A stretch of 9,161 bases of DNA from Haloarcula sp. (GTDB lineage Archaea; Halobacteriota; Halobacteria; Halobacteriales; Haloarculaceae), in assembly GCA_028275075.1 (NCBI GenBank), contig JAQCNK010000202.1, forward strand, positions 1-9,161, in the 5' to 3' direction. Of this stretch, positions 1 through 7,228 are shown piece by piece. The first letter of the stretch is position 1; the number at the start of each line of letters is the position of its first letter. The position numbers and the translations under genes are program-made. A model generated the notes under the pieces. The model had not been told where the DNA came from. It was given only the letters and a program-made list of their open reading frames with translations, and did no database searches.

Positions 1-2805
1 CCCCTCCTCGTTGGAGGAGACGTCCACCGGCGAGGTACCGTCCTCGCCGAACTCGAACTGGACGATGGTGTCGCTCGTGTCTCGGACGGTCCCGTCGTAC
101 TGGGTCTCCAGTTCCGAGAGTGCGTTGATGAGACGGCGCTGGAGGTAGCCGGACTTCGACGTACGAACGGCCGTGTCCACCAGCCCCTCGCGACCACCCA
201 TCGCGTGGAAGAAGAACTCTTTGGGGCCCAGGCCTGAGCGGTACGAGGACTCCACGAAGCCGTGCGCGTCCGAGGAGAGATCGTCCTCCTCGAAGTGGCT
301 CAGGGTTCGGTTCTCGTAGCCGCGGTTGATGCGCTCGCCCCGAACTGCCTGCTGGCCGACACAGCCGGCCATCTGGGTCAGGTTCAGCATCGACCCACGC
401 GCGCCGGACTCGGCCATCACGACGGCCGGGTTGTCGTCGGCGAAGTGGTCCTCAGCGATGTCACCGGCGGAGTCACGCGCCTTGCCCAGCGTCTGCATGA
501 TCTTCATTTCGAGGGTCTCGTCGACCGTCCGGCCGGGTAGTGACTCCAAGTCGCCCCGGTCGTAGGTCTCGATGAGTTCCTCGACGCGGTCGTAGGCGTT
601 GCCGATGGCGTCGTTGATCTGCTCTTCGGCCTCGCGGGGGATCGACTCGTCGTCGATACCGATGGAGAACCCGAAGTGCATAATCGAACGCATCGCCAGG
701 GCGGAAATCTCGTTGACCAGAATTCGCGCCCGGGTCTTCGAGTAGTCCTTGGCAATGGTGTCGACGACCTCGCCACCGAAGGCACCGACGCCGTCTTCGT
801 CGATAGTTCCCGAGATCATCTGGCCGTCCTCGATGACAACGTTGTCGCCGGCCGAGGACGTGAAGTCTAGGTTGAGGTCGTCGGGCAACAGCTCCGAGAA
901 CAGCGTTCGGCCGGTCCAGTACGGCTCACCGGTGTCGTCGTCGACGGCTTCGCCGTCTCCGTCTCGTTGGGTCTCCGACCCAACGCGCTCCCCGTCTGGC
1001 TCGGGTAGCTCGTCAATGCGCGTCGCTCGCAGCATATCCAGGGCCTGGGTCTCGTTGAACCGCGGGTTGGTGTGGGTCAGCAGGTAGGTCCCGGAGATGT
1101 GGTCCTGAATCGCGCCGATGATGTTCTCGCCGAACCGCGGCGAGAGCATCTGTTCTTGCACCCGCATCAGAACTCGGGCCTCCGCGCGGGCCTCCTCGTT
1201 CTGGAGGGCGTGCATGTTCATCTCGTCGCCGTCGAAGTCAGCGTTGTACGGCGGACAGACGACGGTGTTGAGACGGAACGTCTTGTACGGCATCACGACC
1301 ACTTCGTGGGCCATGATAGACATCCGGTGGAGCGACGGCTGGCGGTTGAAGATGATGATATCGCCGTCGACCAGATGCCGGGAGACTTCCCAGCCGGGCT
1401 CGACCTTCTCGGCGAGTTCCTCACAGTTTTTCTCCGTGACCTTCAGCCGGCGGCCGTCGGGCCGGCGGACGTAGTTCGCCCCTGGGTGGCCCATCGGGCC
1501 GTTGGCGACGTAGCGGCGGGCCTTTTCCAGATTTCGCTCGTTGGCGTTCATCGTCTGGGTCATCTCACGGGCGACCCGTTCGGGGACACCGACCTCGTTC
1601 AGCGAGAGGGTCGGGTCCGGCGAGATGACGGTACGAGCCGAGAAGTTGACGCGCTTCCCCGACAGGGAGCCACGGAAACGGCCTTCCTTACCCTTCAGTC
1701 GCTGGGAGAGGGTCTTCAGGGGCCGCCCGGAGCGGTGTCGCGCCGGCGGCGTCCCCGATATCTCGTTGTCCATGAACGTGGTGACGTGGTACTGCAGCAG
1801 TTCCCAGAGGTCCTCGATGATCAGCTGTGGGGCACCGGCCTCGCGGTTCTCCATGAACCGCTGGTTGATGCGGATAATATCCACGAGCTTGTGGGTCAGG
1901 TCGTCCTCACTACGCTGGCCGTTATCCAGCGTGATAGAGGGGCGCGCCGTCACCGGCGGCACCGGCAGCACCGTCAGAATCATCCACTCGGGCCTGGATC
2001 GGGCGGGGTTCATTCCCAGCACTTCGATATCCTCATCCGGGATATCCTCGAACCAGTCCCGGATGTCGGAGGGCATCAGCTTGTTCATGTCCTCCTCGGT
2101 GAGATCCACTGAGAGGGCCTTCTCGATGGCCCGCCGGTCGTCCTGTCGTGGGCGGAAGTCACCGCTGATGATCTCCTGGACGCGCCCGCCATCGATGCCG
2201 GTCTCTTCGGCGAGGTCGCTGGGGGCGATACGCTCGTCGGCTTCCTCCATGGCCTCGGCGATGAGGCCGGGGTACTCCGCCGAAAGCACCTGCTGGACCT
2301 CGTAGTAGGTCGTTGGCTTCTCGTGTTTGATGTCGTACTGCTTCTCGCCACAGAACGGGCAGTTGTCCTTCTTGCGGGCCTGTCGGATGGCGGCCTTGGT
2401 CACGTCGTTTAAGTCCCTGCCGAGGTCCTGTGTCCGGGTGAGTCGGTCGCGGAACTCGTCGCGCTCGTTCTCGTCGAGACAGAGCCGGGAACACTCCCGG
2501 CAGGTACCCCGAAGCAGGCGGCGGATGAGCTTCGCGAAGCCGACGTGGATGACGGGCGCGGCGAGTTCGATGTGGCCGAAGTGGCCGTTACACGAGCCGC
2601 TGTGTTTCCCGCAGGTCTTACACTCCAGCCCAGGGTCGATAACCCCGAGTCGCGGGTCCATCAGCCCCATGTCGATGGGGAAGCCGTCATCGTCGTAGGT
2701 GTCGGCCGTGATCACTTTCGTAGCCGACATCTCGCGGTACTCCTCGGGGTCCATCAGCCCGAAGCTGAGTTGTCCGATCTCCTGTGGTGTTTGCTGTGAG
2801 CTCAT
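1..2805 (-). CDS. rpoA1: DNA-directed RNA polymerase subunit A' (Rpo1N), 3' end cut by window
   Basis: N-terminal part of the largest catalytic subunit of archaeal RNA polymerase, which makes all cellular RNA. Seen: start ATG at 2805, one base after the rpoB1 stop, with a GGAGG on the minus strand at 2822-2818 as a rather distant Shine-Dalgarno. The N-terminal zinc motif has Cys62, Cys65, Cys72 and His75; a second zinc site has Cys102/105/109 and Cys149/152. The catalytic NADFDGD is at residues 521-527, with Asp523, Asp525 and Asp527 binding the active-site Mg. The bridge-helix region (ESGARGS followed by MLNLTQMAG) is at about 797-815. 935 codons are visible and no stop is reached; family members are about 970 residues, so only a short C-terminal tail is missing. 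In archaea the rest of this subunit is encoded by rpoA2 (A''), expected just outside the window. Oddity: an in-frame palindromic insertion at residues about 607-621, listed separately. Identity is certain. Confidence 0.98.
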   Translation of the reverse strand, partial: MSSQQTPQEIGQLSFGLMDPEEYREMSATKVITADTYDDDGFPIDMGLMDPRLGVIDPGLECKTCGKHSGSCNGHFGHIELAAPVIHVGFAKLIRRLLRGTCRECSRLCLDENERDEFRDRLTRTQDLGRDLNDVTKAAIRQARKKDNCPFCGEKQYDIKHEKPTTYYEVQQVLSAEYPGLIAEAMEEADERIAPSDLAEETGIDGGRVQEIISGDFRPRQDDRRAIEKALSVDLTEEDMNKLMPSDIRDWFEDIPDEDIEVLGMNPARSRPEWMILTVLPVPPVTARPSITLDNGQRSEDDLTHKLVDIIRINQRFMENREAGAPQLIIEDLWELLQYHVTTFMDNEISGTPPARHRSGRPLKTLSQRLKGKEGRFRGSLSGKRVNFSARTVISPDPTLSLNEVGVPERVAREMTQTMNANERNLEKARRYVANGPMGHPGANYVRRPDGRRLKVTEKNCEELAEKVEPGWEVSRHLVDGDIIIFNRQPSLHRMSIMAHEVVVMPYKTFRLNTVVCPPYNADFDGDEMNMHALQNEEARAEARVLMRVQEQMLSPRFGENIIGAIQDHISGTYLLTHTNPRFNETQALDMLRATRIDELPEPDGERVGSETQRDGDGEAVDDDTGEPYWTGRTLFSELLPDDLNLDFTSSAGDNVVIEDGQMISGTIDEDGVGAFGGEVVDTIAKDYSKTRARILVNEISALAMRSIMHFGFSIGIDDESIPREAEEQINDAIGNAYDRVEELIETYDRGDLESLPGRTVDETLEMKIMQTLGKARDSAGDIAEDHFADDNPAVVMAESGARGSMLNLTQMAGCVGQQAVRGERINRGYENRTLSHFEEDDLSSDAHGFVESSYRSGLGPKEFFFHAMGGREGLVDTAVRTSKSGYLQRRLINALSELETQYDGTVRDTSDTIVQFEFGEDGTSPVDVSSNEEG
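943..985. repeat. Double palindrome inside rpoA1, probable in-frame palindromic insertion
   Basis: Two perfect hairpins lie side by side. GACGGC (943-948) pairs with GCCGTC (952-957) across TTC, and CGTTGGGTC (965-973) pairs with GACCCAACG (977-985) across TCC. On the rpoA1 strand they encode RVGSETQR then DGDGEAV, residues 607-621, in a hydrophilic linker between the DELPEP and EPYWTGR segments. The reading frame is kept and no catalytic motif is touched. I infer a small palindromic element that entered the gene; an ordinary variable acidic loop with chance palindromes is the alternative. Confidence 0.6.
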
Positions 2806-2806
2806 C

Positions 2807-4633
2807 TTAGACTGCGTCCTCCAGTTCGATCCGCGGGGCGATACCCAGCGCCTTCATCTCGTCGAGGAGGAGCTTGAACGCGTAGGACATCTCGACCTCG
2901 TGAATGTCAGTCTCCTCCTCGCAGTTCGGACAGTAGATACGTCGCTGTTCGACGTTCTCGACGGCGGTCATCCCGCACTGTCCACAGACGTTGATCCACT
3001 CGCGGTCGGACTCATCGAGCAGGCGCTCTTTGAGCGCCATCGCCGCACCGTGCCCGATGAGCACGTCCCGCTCCATCTCACCCACACGGAGACCACCCTC
3101 GCGGGCGCGCCCCTCGGTGGGCTGGCGAGTCAGCACCTGCACCGGCCCGCGCGAGCGGGCGTGCAGCTTGTTCGAGACCATGTGGTAGAGCTTCTGGTAG
3201 AAGATATCGCCCACGAAGATGTCCGCGTCAATCTTCTCGCCGGTGATACCGGAGTACATCGTCTCCTTACCAGACGAATCGAAGCCGTGTTCCTCGAGGG
3301 AGCCACGTAGTTCGTCCTCGTCCTCACCGGTGAAGGCGGTGCCGTCGACGCGGCGACCTTCCAGTGCGCCGACTTTCCCGCCGATCATCTCCAGAATGTG
3401 ACCGACAGTCATCCGCGACGGCAGGGCGTGAGGATTGATCACGAGGTCCGGAACGACTCCCTCCTCGGTGAAGGGCATGTCTTCCTGGGGCGCGATGTGG
3501 CCGACGACACCTTTCTGGCCGTGCCGCGATGCGAACTTGTCCCCGAGTTCGGGGATCCGCTCGTCGCGCACGGAGACCTTCGAGAGTTTGGAGCCGTCCT
3601 CACCCTCCATCAGGGTCACCGTGTCAACGACGCCAGATTCGCCCGAGCGCATCGTCACGCTCGTCTCGCGTCGCTTCTGTGGGGAGAGACCGCCCATGTC
3701 GTCCGGTTCTTCGAGGAACCGGGGCGGCGACGTTTTCCCCAGCAGGACGGCGTTCTCGCCGACCTTCGTCTCAGGGTTGACGAGCCCGTCGTCGTCAAGA
3801 TGCGTGTAGGCTTCCTCGCCGCGAGCGCCACGGACGTCCTCGTCTGGCATCTCGAAGCGGTCTTCCTGACCGCCGGGATAGCGCCGTTCCTCGCCCTCGT
3901 AGGTCCGGAAGAAATGGGAGCGGGCGAGTGCACGGTCGACCGACCCCTTGTTCATCACCAGCGCGTCCTCGATGTTGAACCCCTCGTAGCTCATGACGGC
4001 GACGACGAAGTTCTGTGCGGCCGGGCGGTCGTCGTAGCCGATCTGCTCGGTGGTCTGGGTCTTGACCATCGAGAGCTGCGGGTAGTGCAGCAGGTGCTGG
4101 CGCGTGTCCGGCCGGATGCGGTAGTTCGCGCTCGGCAGGCCCAGCGACTGCTTGATCATCCCCGACCCCATCGTAATCCGGGGGGAGGCGTTGTGTTCGG
4201 GGTACGGAATCATCCCCGCGCCGATACCGAACATCAGCTGCGGGTCGACTTCGAGGTGGGTGTGGTTCTCGGTGAGTTCGTCTTCGTCGACCCCGACGAG
4301 GATGTCCTCTTCCTCCTCGGCGTCGATGAACTCCACGAGGCCGCGCTCGACGAGTTCCTCGAACTCCAGATCGTCGTTCTTGACGGCCTCGACCTGTGCG
4401 TCGGTCATCAGCGGCTCGCCGTTCTCGACGACCAGCAGCGGACGGCGCGCTCGGCCGGCGTCGGCGTTGATGATGACCTCGTCGGTGCGGCCCTTCACAG
4501 AGACGTTGACCATCTGGGAGACGTCTCCCCGACGGCGGGCCTGTCGCACCTGTTCAGCGAGCTGTTCGGGGTCGGGATGTGTCCCGACCAAACTACCGTT
4601 GACGTATACCTTGGCTTCTCGACTCTGACTCAT
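2807..4633 (-). CDS. rpoB1: DNA-directed RNA polymerase subunit B' (Rpo2C)
   Basis: C-terminal half of the second-largest RNA polymerase subunit, a separate gene here as in haloarchaea and many methanogens. It forms part of the active site and the wall/flap, and clamps onto A'. Seen in the 608 residues: [11 protein letters not shown] at 214-224; [12 protein letters not shown] at 364-375, whose Lys366 and Lys374 are the conserved active-site lysines of the family; [11 protein letters not shown] at 399-409; [14 protein letters not shown] at 518-531; and a C-terminal zinc ribbon with Cys550, Cys553, Cys568 and Cys571. Length and motifs are normal for the family. The start ATG (4633) follows the rpoB2 stop by one base and the stop precedes the rpoA1 start by one base, so the three genes are probably translationally coupled in one transcript. 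Nothing is unusual apart from the strong acidity expected of a halophile. Confidence 0.98.
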   Translation of the reverse strand: MSQSREAKVYVNGSLVGTHPDPEQLAEQVRQARRRGDVSQMVNVSVKGRTDEVIINADAGRARRPLLVVENGEPLMTDAQVEAVKNDDLEFEELVERGLVEFIDAEEEEDILVGVDEDELTENHTHLEVDPQLMFGIGAGMIPYPEHNASPRITMGSGMIKQSLGLPSANYRIRPDTRQHLLHYPQLSMVKTQTTEQIGYDDRPAAQNFVVAVMSYEGFNIEDALVMNKGSVDRALARSHFFRTYEGEERRYPGGQEDRFEMPDEDVRGARGEEAYTHLDDDGLVNPETKVGENAVLLGKTSPPRFLEEPDDMGGLSPQKRRETSVTMRSGESGVVDTVTLMEGEDGSKLSKVSVRDERIPELGDKFASRHGQKGVVGHIAPQEDMPFTEEGVVPDLVINPHALPSRMTVGHILEMIGGKVGALEGRRVDGTAFTGEDEDELRGSLEEHGFDSSGKETMYSGITGEKIDADIFVGDIFYQKLYHMVSNKLHARSRGPVQVLTRQPTEGRAREGGLRVGEMERDVLIGHGAAMALKERLLDESDREWINVCGQCGMTAVENVEQRRIYCPNCEEETDIHEVEMSYAFKLLLDEMKALGIAPRIELEDAV

Positions 4634-4634
4634 G

Positions 4635-6200
4635 TTAGTCGTCCGCAGGCTGCTGTTCGATAGACTCGATACCGGGGATGCCCTGGACCCCCATATCCGC
4701 GAGTTCTTGTTTGAGCTCCTGTCCGTCGGCGATATCCTGTGACAGCTCCATCGCCTGTGCGAAGTTCTTCACCAGCCCGCAGTTCGGGCCCTCAGGCGTC
4801 TCGGAGGGACAGATGCGACCCCACTGGGTCGCGTGCAGGTCCCGTGCTTCGAAGTGTGGCTGTGAACGGGAGAGCGGCGAGCGCAGACGGCGCAGGTGTG
4901 AGAGGACACCCATGAAGTCCGTGCGGTCCACCAGTTGGGACACACCGGAGCGGCCGCCCACCCAGTTCCCCGTCGCGATGGGGTGTTCGAGCCGCTCAGT
5001 CAGCACGTCCGAGCGAACGACGGTGGAGACGGAAAGCTGTCGGTTACGCATGTTCGCGCGTTCGAGCTGGTATTTCACGTCCCGGGCCAGTTTATTCAAC
5101 GCGGTCCGGAACAGGTCGGTCATCAGGTCGCCGCTGACCTTCAGACGCTTGTTGGCGTAGTGGTCCTTGTCGTCGGCCTCCCGACGCTCCAAGGCGAGTT
5201 CGAAACACGCCTCGGCCATCCGGCAGAGGTAGAACGCCTTGTTGATTCGGACTTCTTCCTCGTCGACGCCCTCCTCGTGGAGGTGGGGCAGAAGGTAGCG
5301 GTCGATGACGTAGTTCGCCCGCTTGAGCTGGTAGTTCTTGCCCTGTCCGGAGGCGACACGCTGCCCAAGCGTCTCGATGGCTTCCTCGGTCGTCTGGACC
5401 TCGGCTTCCTCCAGATTTTCCAGCATGAACTTCACGATTTCGGGGTCCTCGCTCACGCGATGGACAATCTCTTCGTCGGATTCCAGTCCGAGTGCACGGA
5501 CCAGCGTCACGAAGTCAATCGAGCCCGAAACCGACGGGAACGACACTTCGAGCAGCCCGTCGCGGGTCCGCTCACAGAGGACCAGCGCTCGATACCCTCG
5601 CCGCTGGGAGAAGGTCTTTGCGACCTGGACTTCGTCGCCGTACTTGGTGTCGTATTCGGCCAGAATCTTGTTCGGTGCCAGGTCCTCGCTCGTCATCAGA
5701 ACGCGCTCGGAACCGTTGACACAGAAGTAGCCGCCGGGGTCGGCCGGGTCCTCACCGATGTCGATGAGTTCGTTCTCGGTGAAACCGGCGATGTTACACT
5801 TGTTCGAACCGACCATGATTGGCATCCGCCCGATCTTGGTCTCGGTTCGGTCGACGACTTCCTCGGGTTCCTCTTCGCCGCCCCGCACGATGGCCAGTTC
5901 CATGAACACCGGCGCGGAGTAAGTGATGTTCCGGAGGCGGGCCTCTTGTGGGTAGAGGAGTTCCTCGCTCCCGTCGGCCTCCCGCACTCGCGGGGTGACG
6001 ACTCGGACGTCGCCCAGTTCGACCCACACCGGTTCCTGGCCTTCTTTGTCGCCGATGTCAGTCTCGATGGTCTCTTTCTCGTCGACCACCTGCTGCATCC
6101 CTCTATCGAGGAACGCGTTGAACGAGCGGAAGTGGTGTTCGGCGAGCCGTTCCTTCGCGAAGTACTCACGTGAGATGGCGCGTCGGTCCTGTGTGTTCAT
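4635..6200 (-). CDS. rpoB2: DNA-directed RNA polymerase subunit B'' (Rpo2N)
   Basis: N-terminal half of the second-largest RNA polymerase subunit (protrusion, lobe and fork). Seen in the 521 residues: [14 protein letters not shown] at 122-135; [12 protein letters not shown] at 156-167, typical of archaeal and eukaryotic Rpb2; [13 protein letters not shown] at 348-360; the fork-like stretch [20 protein letters not shown] at 416-435, the region homologous to the bacterial rifampicin cluster; and [20 protein letters not shown] at 460-479. The split from B' falls right after this segment, as in other haloarchaea. The start ATG at 6200 shares its first base with the last base of the rpoH TAA (TAATG), and the stop is one base before the rpoB1 ATG. 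No frameshift or missing motif is visible. B' and B'' assemble on A'/A'' in the cytoplasm to make the core. Confidence 0.98.
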   Translation of the reverse strand: MNTQDRRAISREYFAKERLAEHHFRSFNAFLDRGMQQVVDEKETIETDIGDKEGQEPVWVELGDVRVVTPRVREADGSEELLYPQEARLRNITYSAPVFMELAIVRGGEEEPEEVVDRTETKIGRMPIMVGSNKCNIAGFTENELIDIGEDPADPGGYFCVNGSERVLMTSEDLAPNKILAEYDTKYGDEVQVAKTFSQRRGYRALVLCERTRDGLLEVSFPSVSGSIDFVTLVRALGLESDEEIVHRVSEDPEIVKFMLENLEEAEVQTTEEAIETLGQRVASGQGKNYQLKRANYVIDRYLLPHLHEEGVDEEEVRINKAFYLCRMAEACFELALERREADDKDHYANKRLKVSGDLMTDLFRTALNKLARDVKYQLERANMRNRQLSVSTVVRSDVLTERLEHPIATGNWVGGRSGVSQLVDRTDFMGVLSHLRRLRSPLSRSQPHFEARDLHATQWGRICPSETPEGPNCGLVKNFAQAMELSQDIADGQELKQELADMGVQGIPGIESIEQQPADD

Positions 6201-6427
6201 TATTCGACCACCAGCCGATAGACAACGGCGGTATCGGTGGTTCGCGAGTCGCGTTCGATACGGATGACATCACCGACCGCAGCGTCGTCCGGCAGTCCGG
6301 GGTCGCTGCGTTTGATCTTCGGGAGATCGGTCTTTTTGATGTCGTACTCGTCGAGCACTGCTTCGAGATCGGCCTCGTCGACGATACTGTGGTCTGGGAC
6401 AAGGTCGTGTTGACTTACATCTACCAT
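6200..6427 (-). CDS. rpoH: DNA-directed RNA polymerase subunit H (Rpo5)
   Basis: Small archaeal counterpart of the C-terminal domain of eukaryotic Rpb5; it sits at the lower jaw of the polymerase where downstream DNA enters. The 75-residue protein has the hallmark order: [10 protein letters not shown] near the N terminus, [10 protein letters not shown] at about 35-44, then [10 protein letters not shown] and the C-terminal [10 protein letters not shown]. Full length is about 75-85 residues in archaea, so it is complete. It is the first gene of the minus-strand operon and overlaps the rpoB2 start by one base. The ATG at 6427 is chosen because the preserved family N terminus begins there. No Shine-Dalgarno stands in front of it; the base sequence just upstream is a CA/CG alternation. 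This rpoH is unrelated to the bacterial sigma factor of the same symbol. Confidence 0.96.
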   Translation of the reverse strand: MVDVSQHDLVPDHSIVDEADLEAVLDEYDIKKTDLPKIKRSDPGLPDDAAVGDVIRIERDSRTTDTAVVYRLVVE

Positions 6428-6444
6428 GTGTGTGTGCGTGCGTG
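6425..6444. other. 20-bp alternating purine-pyrimidine run over the rpoH start codon
   Basis: Every base from 6425 to 6444 alternates pyrimidine and purine, made of TG and CG steps, and ends in the rpoH start codon. Such runs of TG/CG are the classical sequence type able to adopt Z-DNA under negative supercoiling. On the rpoH strand it gives an unstructured CA-rich leader with no Shine-Dalgarno. The run is directly visible; a role in transcription or translation is only inferred. Confidence 0.6.
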
Positions 6445-6490
6445 GGGCCTGTGGCTGGAGAAAGTGGCTGTCACGAGATACTACAGTTCG

Positions 6491-6498
6491 TTATATCC
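6491..6498 (-). promoter_or_regulatory. Likely TATA box of the rpo operon
   Basis: The minus strand reads GGATATAA here, about 64-71 bases upstream of the rpoH ATG. A start about 25 bases downstream would fall near 6466-6470 and give a leader of roughly 40 bases. A second AT-rich candidate (TTATTAG, about 6506-6512) lies just upstream. The small palindrome CCAAATTGG at 6518-6526 lies about 20 bases further upstream and could be an activator site or chance. The rest of 6428-6704 shows no gene: only a 10-bp palindrome AGTAGCTACT (6532-6541) and GC-rich sequence before the tRNA promoter. Confidence 0.45.
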
Positions 6499-6658
6499 GG
6501 GCCACTAATAACACTTACCAAATTGGCCTGCAGTAGCTACTGGACCCCCGCCCCTGCGGAGGAAAAAGACTTGCAGTGACAATGAGTTCGGACAGACGAG
6601 ATATAGAGGTTTGGGTCGCGTCAAGTGGTCGCATAGCAGGGCGCAGTCCTTTGGAAAG

Positions 6659-6667
6659 CCTTAATAC
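6659..6667 (+). promoter_or_regulatory. Likely TATA box of tRNA-Asp
   Basis: The AT-rich CCTTAATAC lies about 40 bases before the mature tRNA end. With the usual 25-base spacing, transcription would start near 6688 and leave a 5' leader of about 15 bases for RNase P. It is the only good AT-rich block in this GC-rich stretch. No transcript evidence is available. Confidence 0.45.
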
Positions 6668-6704
6668 TCCGACCGGGATACGATTGAGTGTAGTAAGGCA
6701 GCGT

Positions 6705-6777
6705 GCCCGGATGGTGTAGTGGCCCATCATACGACCCTGTCACGGTCGTGACGCGGGTTCAAATCCCGCTCCGGGCG
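6705..6777 (+). tRNA. tRNA-Asp (anticodon GTC)
   Basis: A 73-base cloverleaf without intron. The acceptor arm GCCCGGA (6705-6711) pairs fully with TCCGGGC (6770-6776), and the discriminator is G6777. The anticodon stem CGACC/GGTCG (6732-6736, 6744-6748) encloses loop CTGTCAC with anticodon GTC at 6739-6741, which reads GAC and GAT. The T arm GCGGG (6753-6757), loop TTCAAAT, CCCGC (6765-6769) is perfect. CCA is not encoded, as usual in archaea. The last 22 bases plus one trailer base are repeated downstream at 6882-6904, so this gene has acted as a recombination target or source of duplicated sequence. It stands between the divergent rpo operon and thi4, with no other tRNA in the window. Confidence 0.97.
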
Positions 6778-6781
6778 TACT

Positions 6782-6811
6782 TTTGCGACGAACAATATCG
6801 TGAGTCGCAAA
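6782..6811 (+). terminator. Trailer hairpin directly behind tRNA-Asp
   Basis: TTTGCGAC (6782-6789) pairs perfectly with GTCGCAAA (6804-6811) over a 14-base loop, starting four bases after the tRNA end and preceded by TTTT. It may act in termination or 3' processing. A degenerate second copy of the same hairpin is at 7044-7071, following a degenerate tRNA 3' end, so the tRNA end and this hairpin were duplicated together. Confidence 0.5.
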
Positions 6812-6819
6812 TACGTGAC

Positions 6820-6904
6820 GAGCGGATTTGAACCATGGAAGTCGCAGCGGCCGAACGGAGTGAAGCCGATCGTCTTCCTCCGGTTCAAATCCCGCTCCGG
6901 GCGT
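6820..6904. repeat. Palindromic unit made of inverted and direct copies of the tRNA-Asp 3' end (unit 1)
   Basis: The right part (6882-6904) is an exact 23-base direct repeat of the end of tRNA-Asp (6756-6778), covering half the T arm, the 3' acceptor strand, the discriminator and the next T. The left part (6820-6834, GAGCGGATTTGAACC) is the reverse complement of GGTTCAAATCCGCTC, the same T-arm sequence minus one C. Further pairs continue inward: GGAAG (6837-6841) with CTTCC (6874-6878) and CGGC (6848-6851) with GCCG (6865-6868). The unit is thus one long imperfect hairpin. The exact direct repeat resembles an attachment-site duplication left by a tRNA-targeting integrase, but no integrase lies here and only about 100 bases separate the copies. 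Confidence 0.75.
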
Positions 6905-6925
6905 TCTTCGAAACTAAATCAACAA

Positions 6926-6947
6926 GCGACGCGTTTCATCGCGTCGC
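6926..6947. repeat. Perfect 8-bp stem-loop
   Basis: GCGACGCG (6926-6933) pairs with CGCGTCGC (6940-6947) over the 6-base loop TTTCAT. It lies between the two tRNA-derived units. The T content after it is low, so it is a weak candidate terminator; it may only be part of the decayed repeat region. Confidence 0.45.
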
Positions 6948-6961
6948 GTTCTGGGTTCGCT

Positions 6962-7041
6962 GTACGACCGCAAGCGATTTGAATCACGCAAACGTGGGCG
7001 TAGCAAGCGTTTACCCGAGTTCAACTCCCCTGCGGTCGTAC
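6962..7041. repeat. Second, more diverged tRNA-3'-end palindromic unit (unit 2)
   Basis: Perfect 11-bp ends GTACGACCGCA (6962-6972) and TGCGGTCGTAC (7031-7041) continue inward as an imperfect stem to about 6984/7019. The inner halves again resemble a tRNA T arm: the left reads GCGATTTGAATC (inverted) and the right GAGTTCAACTCCCC (direct). A further short stem AAACG/CGTTT (6990-6994, 7008-7012) lies in the spacer. The layout matches unit 1 (inverted T arm, spacer of 34 rather than 47 bases, direct T arm plus acceptor end). It cannot be a working tRNA: anticodon and D arms are missing and the T stem does not pair. Confidence 0.6.
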
Positions 7042-7071
7042 TTTTGCGACGACCGAGCTTGTTAGTCACAA
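7037..7071 (+). repeat. Degenerate copy of the tRNA trailer hairpin
   Basis: The 16 bases CGTACTTTTGCGACGA at 7037-7052 repeat exactly those at 6776-6791, the last tRNA bases plus trailer. As behind the real tRNA, a hairpin follows: TTGCGAC (7044-7050) with GTCACAA (7065-7071), six of seven pairs. This marks a second, decayed tRNA 3' end plus trailer and ties unit 2 to the same origin. Confidence 0.6.
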
Positions 7072-7104
7072 CCACGTGATCGGCTGCCACTGCTCTGCAC
7101 ATGG

Positions 7105-7178
7105 TATACGGGTCGACAGAAGCCCTGATAGATATTCGCCGGGGTCTGGCTCTATCAATCGTTCTGTCGACCCGTATA
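7105..7178. repeat. 74-bp hairpin element A upstream of thi4
   Basis: Perfect 17-bp terminal inverted repeats TATACGGGTCGACAGAA (7105-7121) and TTCTGTCGACCCGTATA (7162-7178). Inside is a 4x4 unpaired loop (GCCC at 7122-7125, ATCG at 7158-7161), then a second stem TGATAGA/TCTATCA (7126-7132, 7151-7157), and a GC-rich tip with GCC/GGC. Its architecture and internal-loop letters match element B (8210-8295) read in reverse. It ends 50 bases before the thi4 start and its right arm overlaps the best TATA-like sequence of that gene. It could be a MITE-like or REP-like repeat, a regulatory site, or both. Confidence 0.8.
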
Positions 7179-7181
7179 GTA
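7174..7181 (+). promoter_or_regulatory. Possible TATA box of thi4
   Basis: GTATAGTA lies about 51 bases before the preferred thi4 start, predicting transcription from near 7203 and a leader of about 25 bases. It overlaps the end of hairpin element A, so that element could influence the promoter. A perfect small palindrome TACCA-AG-TGGTA (7218-7229) touches the start codon and is a candidate operator or mRNA structure. I see no TPP riboswitch. The call is weak: no strong haloarchaeal TATA is visible. Confidence 0.3.
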
Positions 7182-7228
7182 CAGACATCATAATGACTAT
7201 CTACCACCAGACAATATTACCAAGTGGT

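Noticed and set aside
1072..2112. Long open frame of 346 codons on the plus strand, and similar ones at 3398-4663 and 4935-6173
   Set aside because: They are antisense to rpoA1, rpoB1 and rpoB2, whose motifs are certain. Long shadow frames are expected in GC-rich haloarchaeal genes, and these translations show no family motif.
6515..6730. Minus-strand frame of 71 codons between rpoH and the tRNA
   Set aside because: It begins inside tRNA-Asp, covers the tRNA promoter, and has no recognisable protein features.
6778..6881. An integrated mobile element between the two tRNA-end copies
   Set aside because: Only 103 bases lie between them and no integrase or other gene is present, so at most a scar.
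6882..6904. A second tRNA gene
   Set aside because: Only the 3' end is present; D arm and anticodon arm are missing, and unit 2 at 6962-7041 does not form a T stem.
6800..7065. Small plus-strand frames of 60 and 76 codons behind the tRNA
   Set aside because: They are translations of the tRNA-derived palindromes and trailer copies, with no initiation signals and no protein-like composition.
7076..7228. N-terminal extension of Thi4 from ATGs at 7076 or 7193
   Set aside because: The extension from 7076 translates hairpin element A, and neither extension resembles the family N terminus; the ATG at 7229 gives the usual length of about 307 residues.
7179..7228. TPP riboswitch in front of thi4
   Set aside because: The leader is too short and none of the conserved TPP-aptamer sequence blocks can be seen.
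6778..7228. CRISPR array
   Set aside because: The repeats are few, diverged, palindromic and irregularly spaced, and clearly derive from the tRNA end rather than from regular repeat-spacer units.
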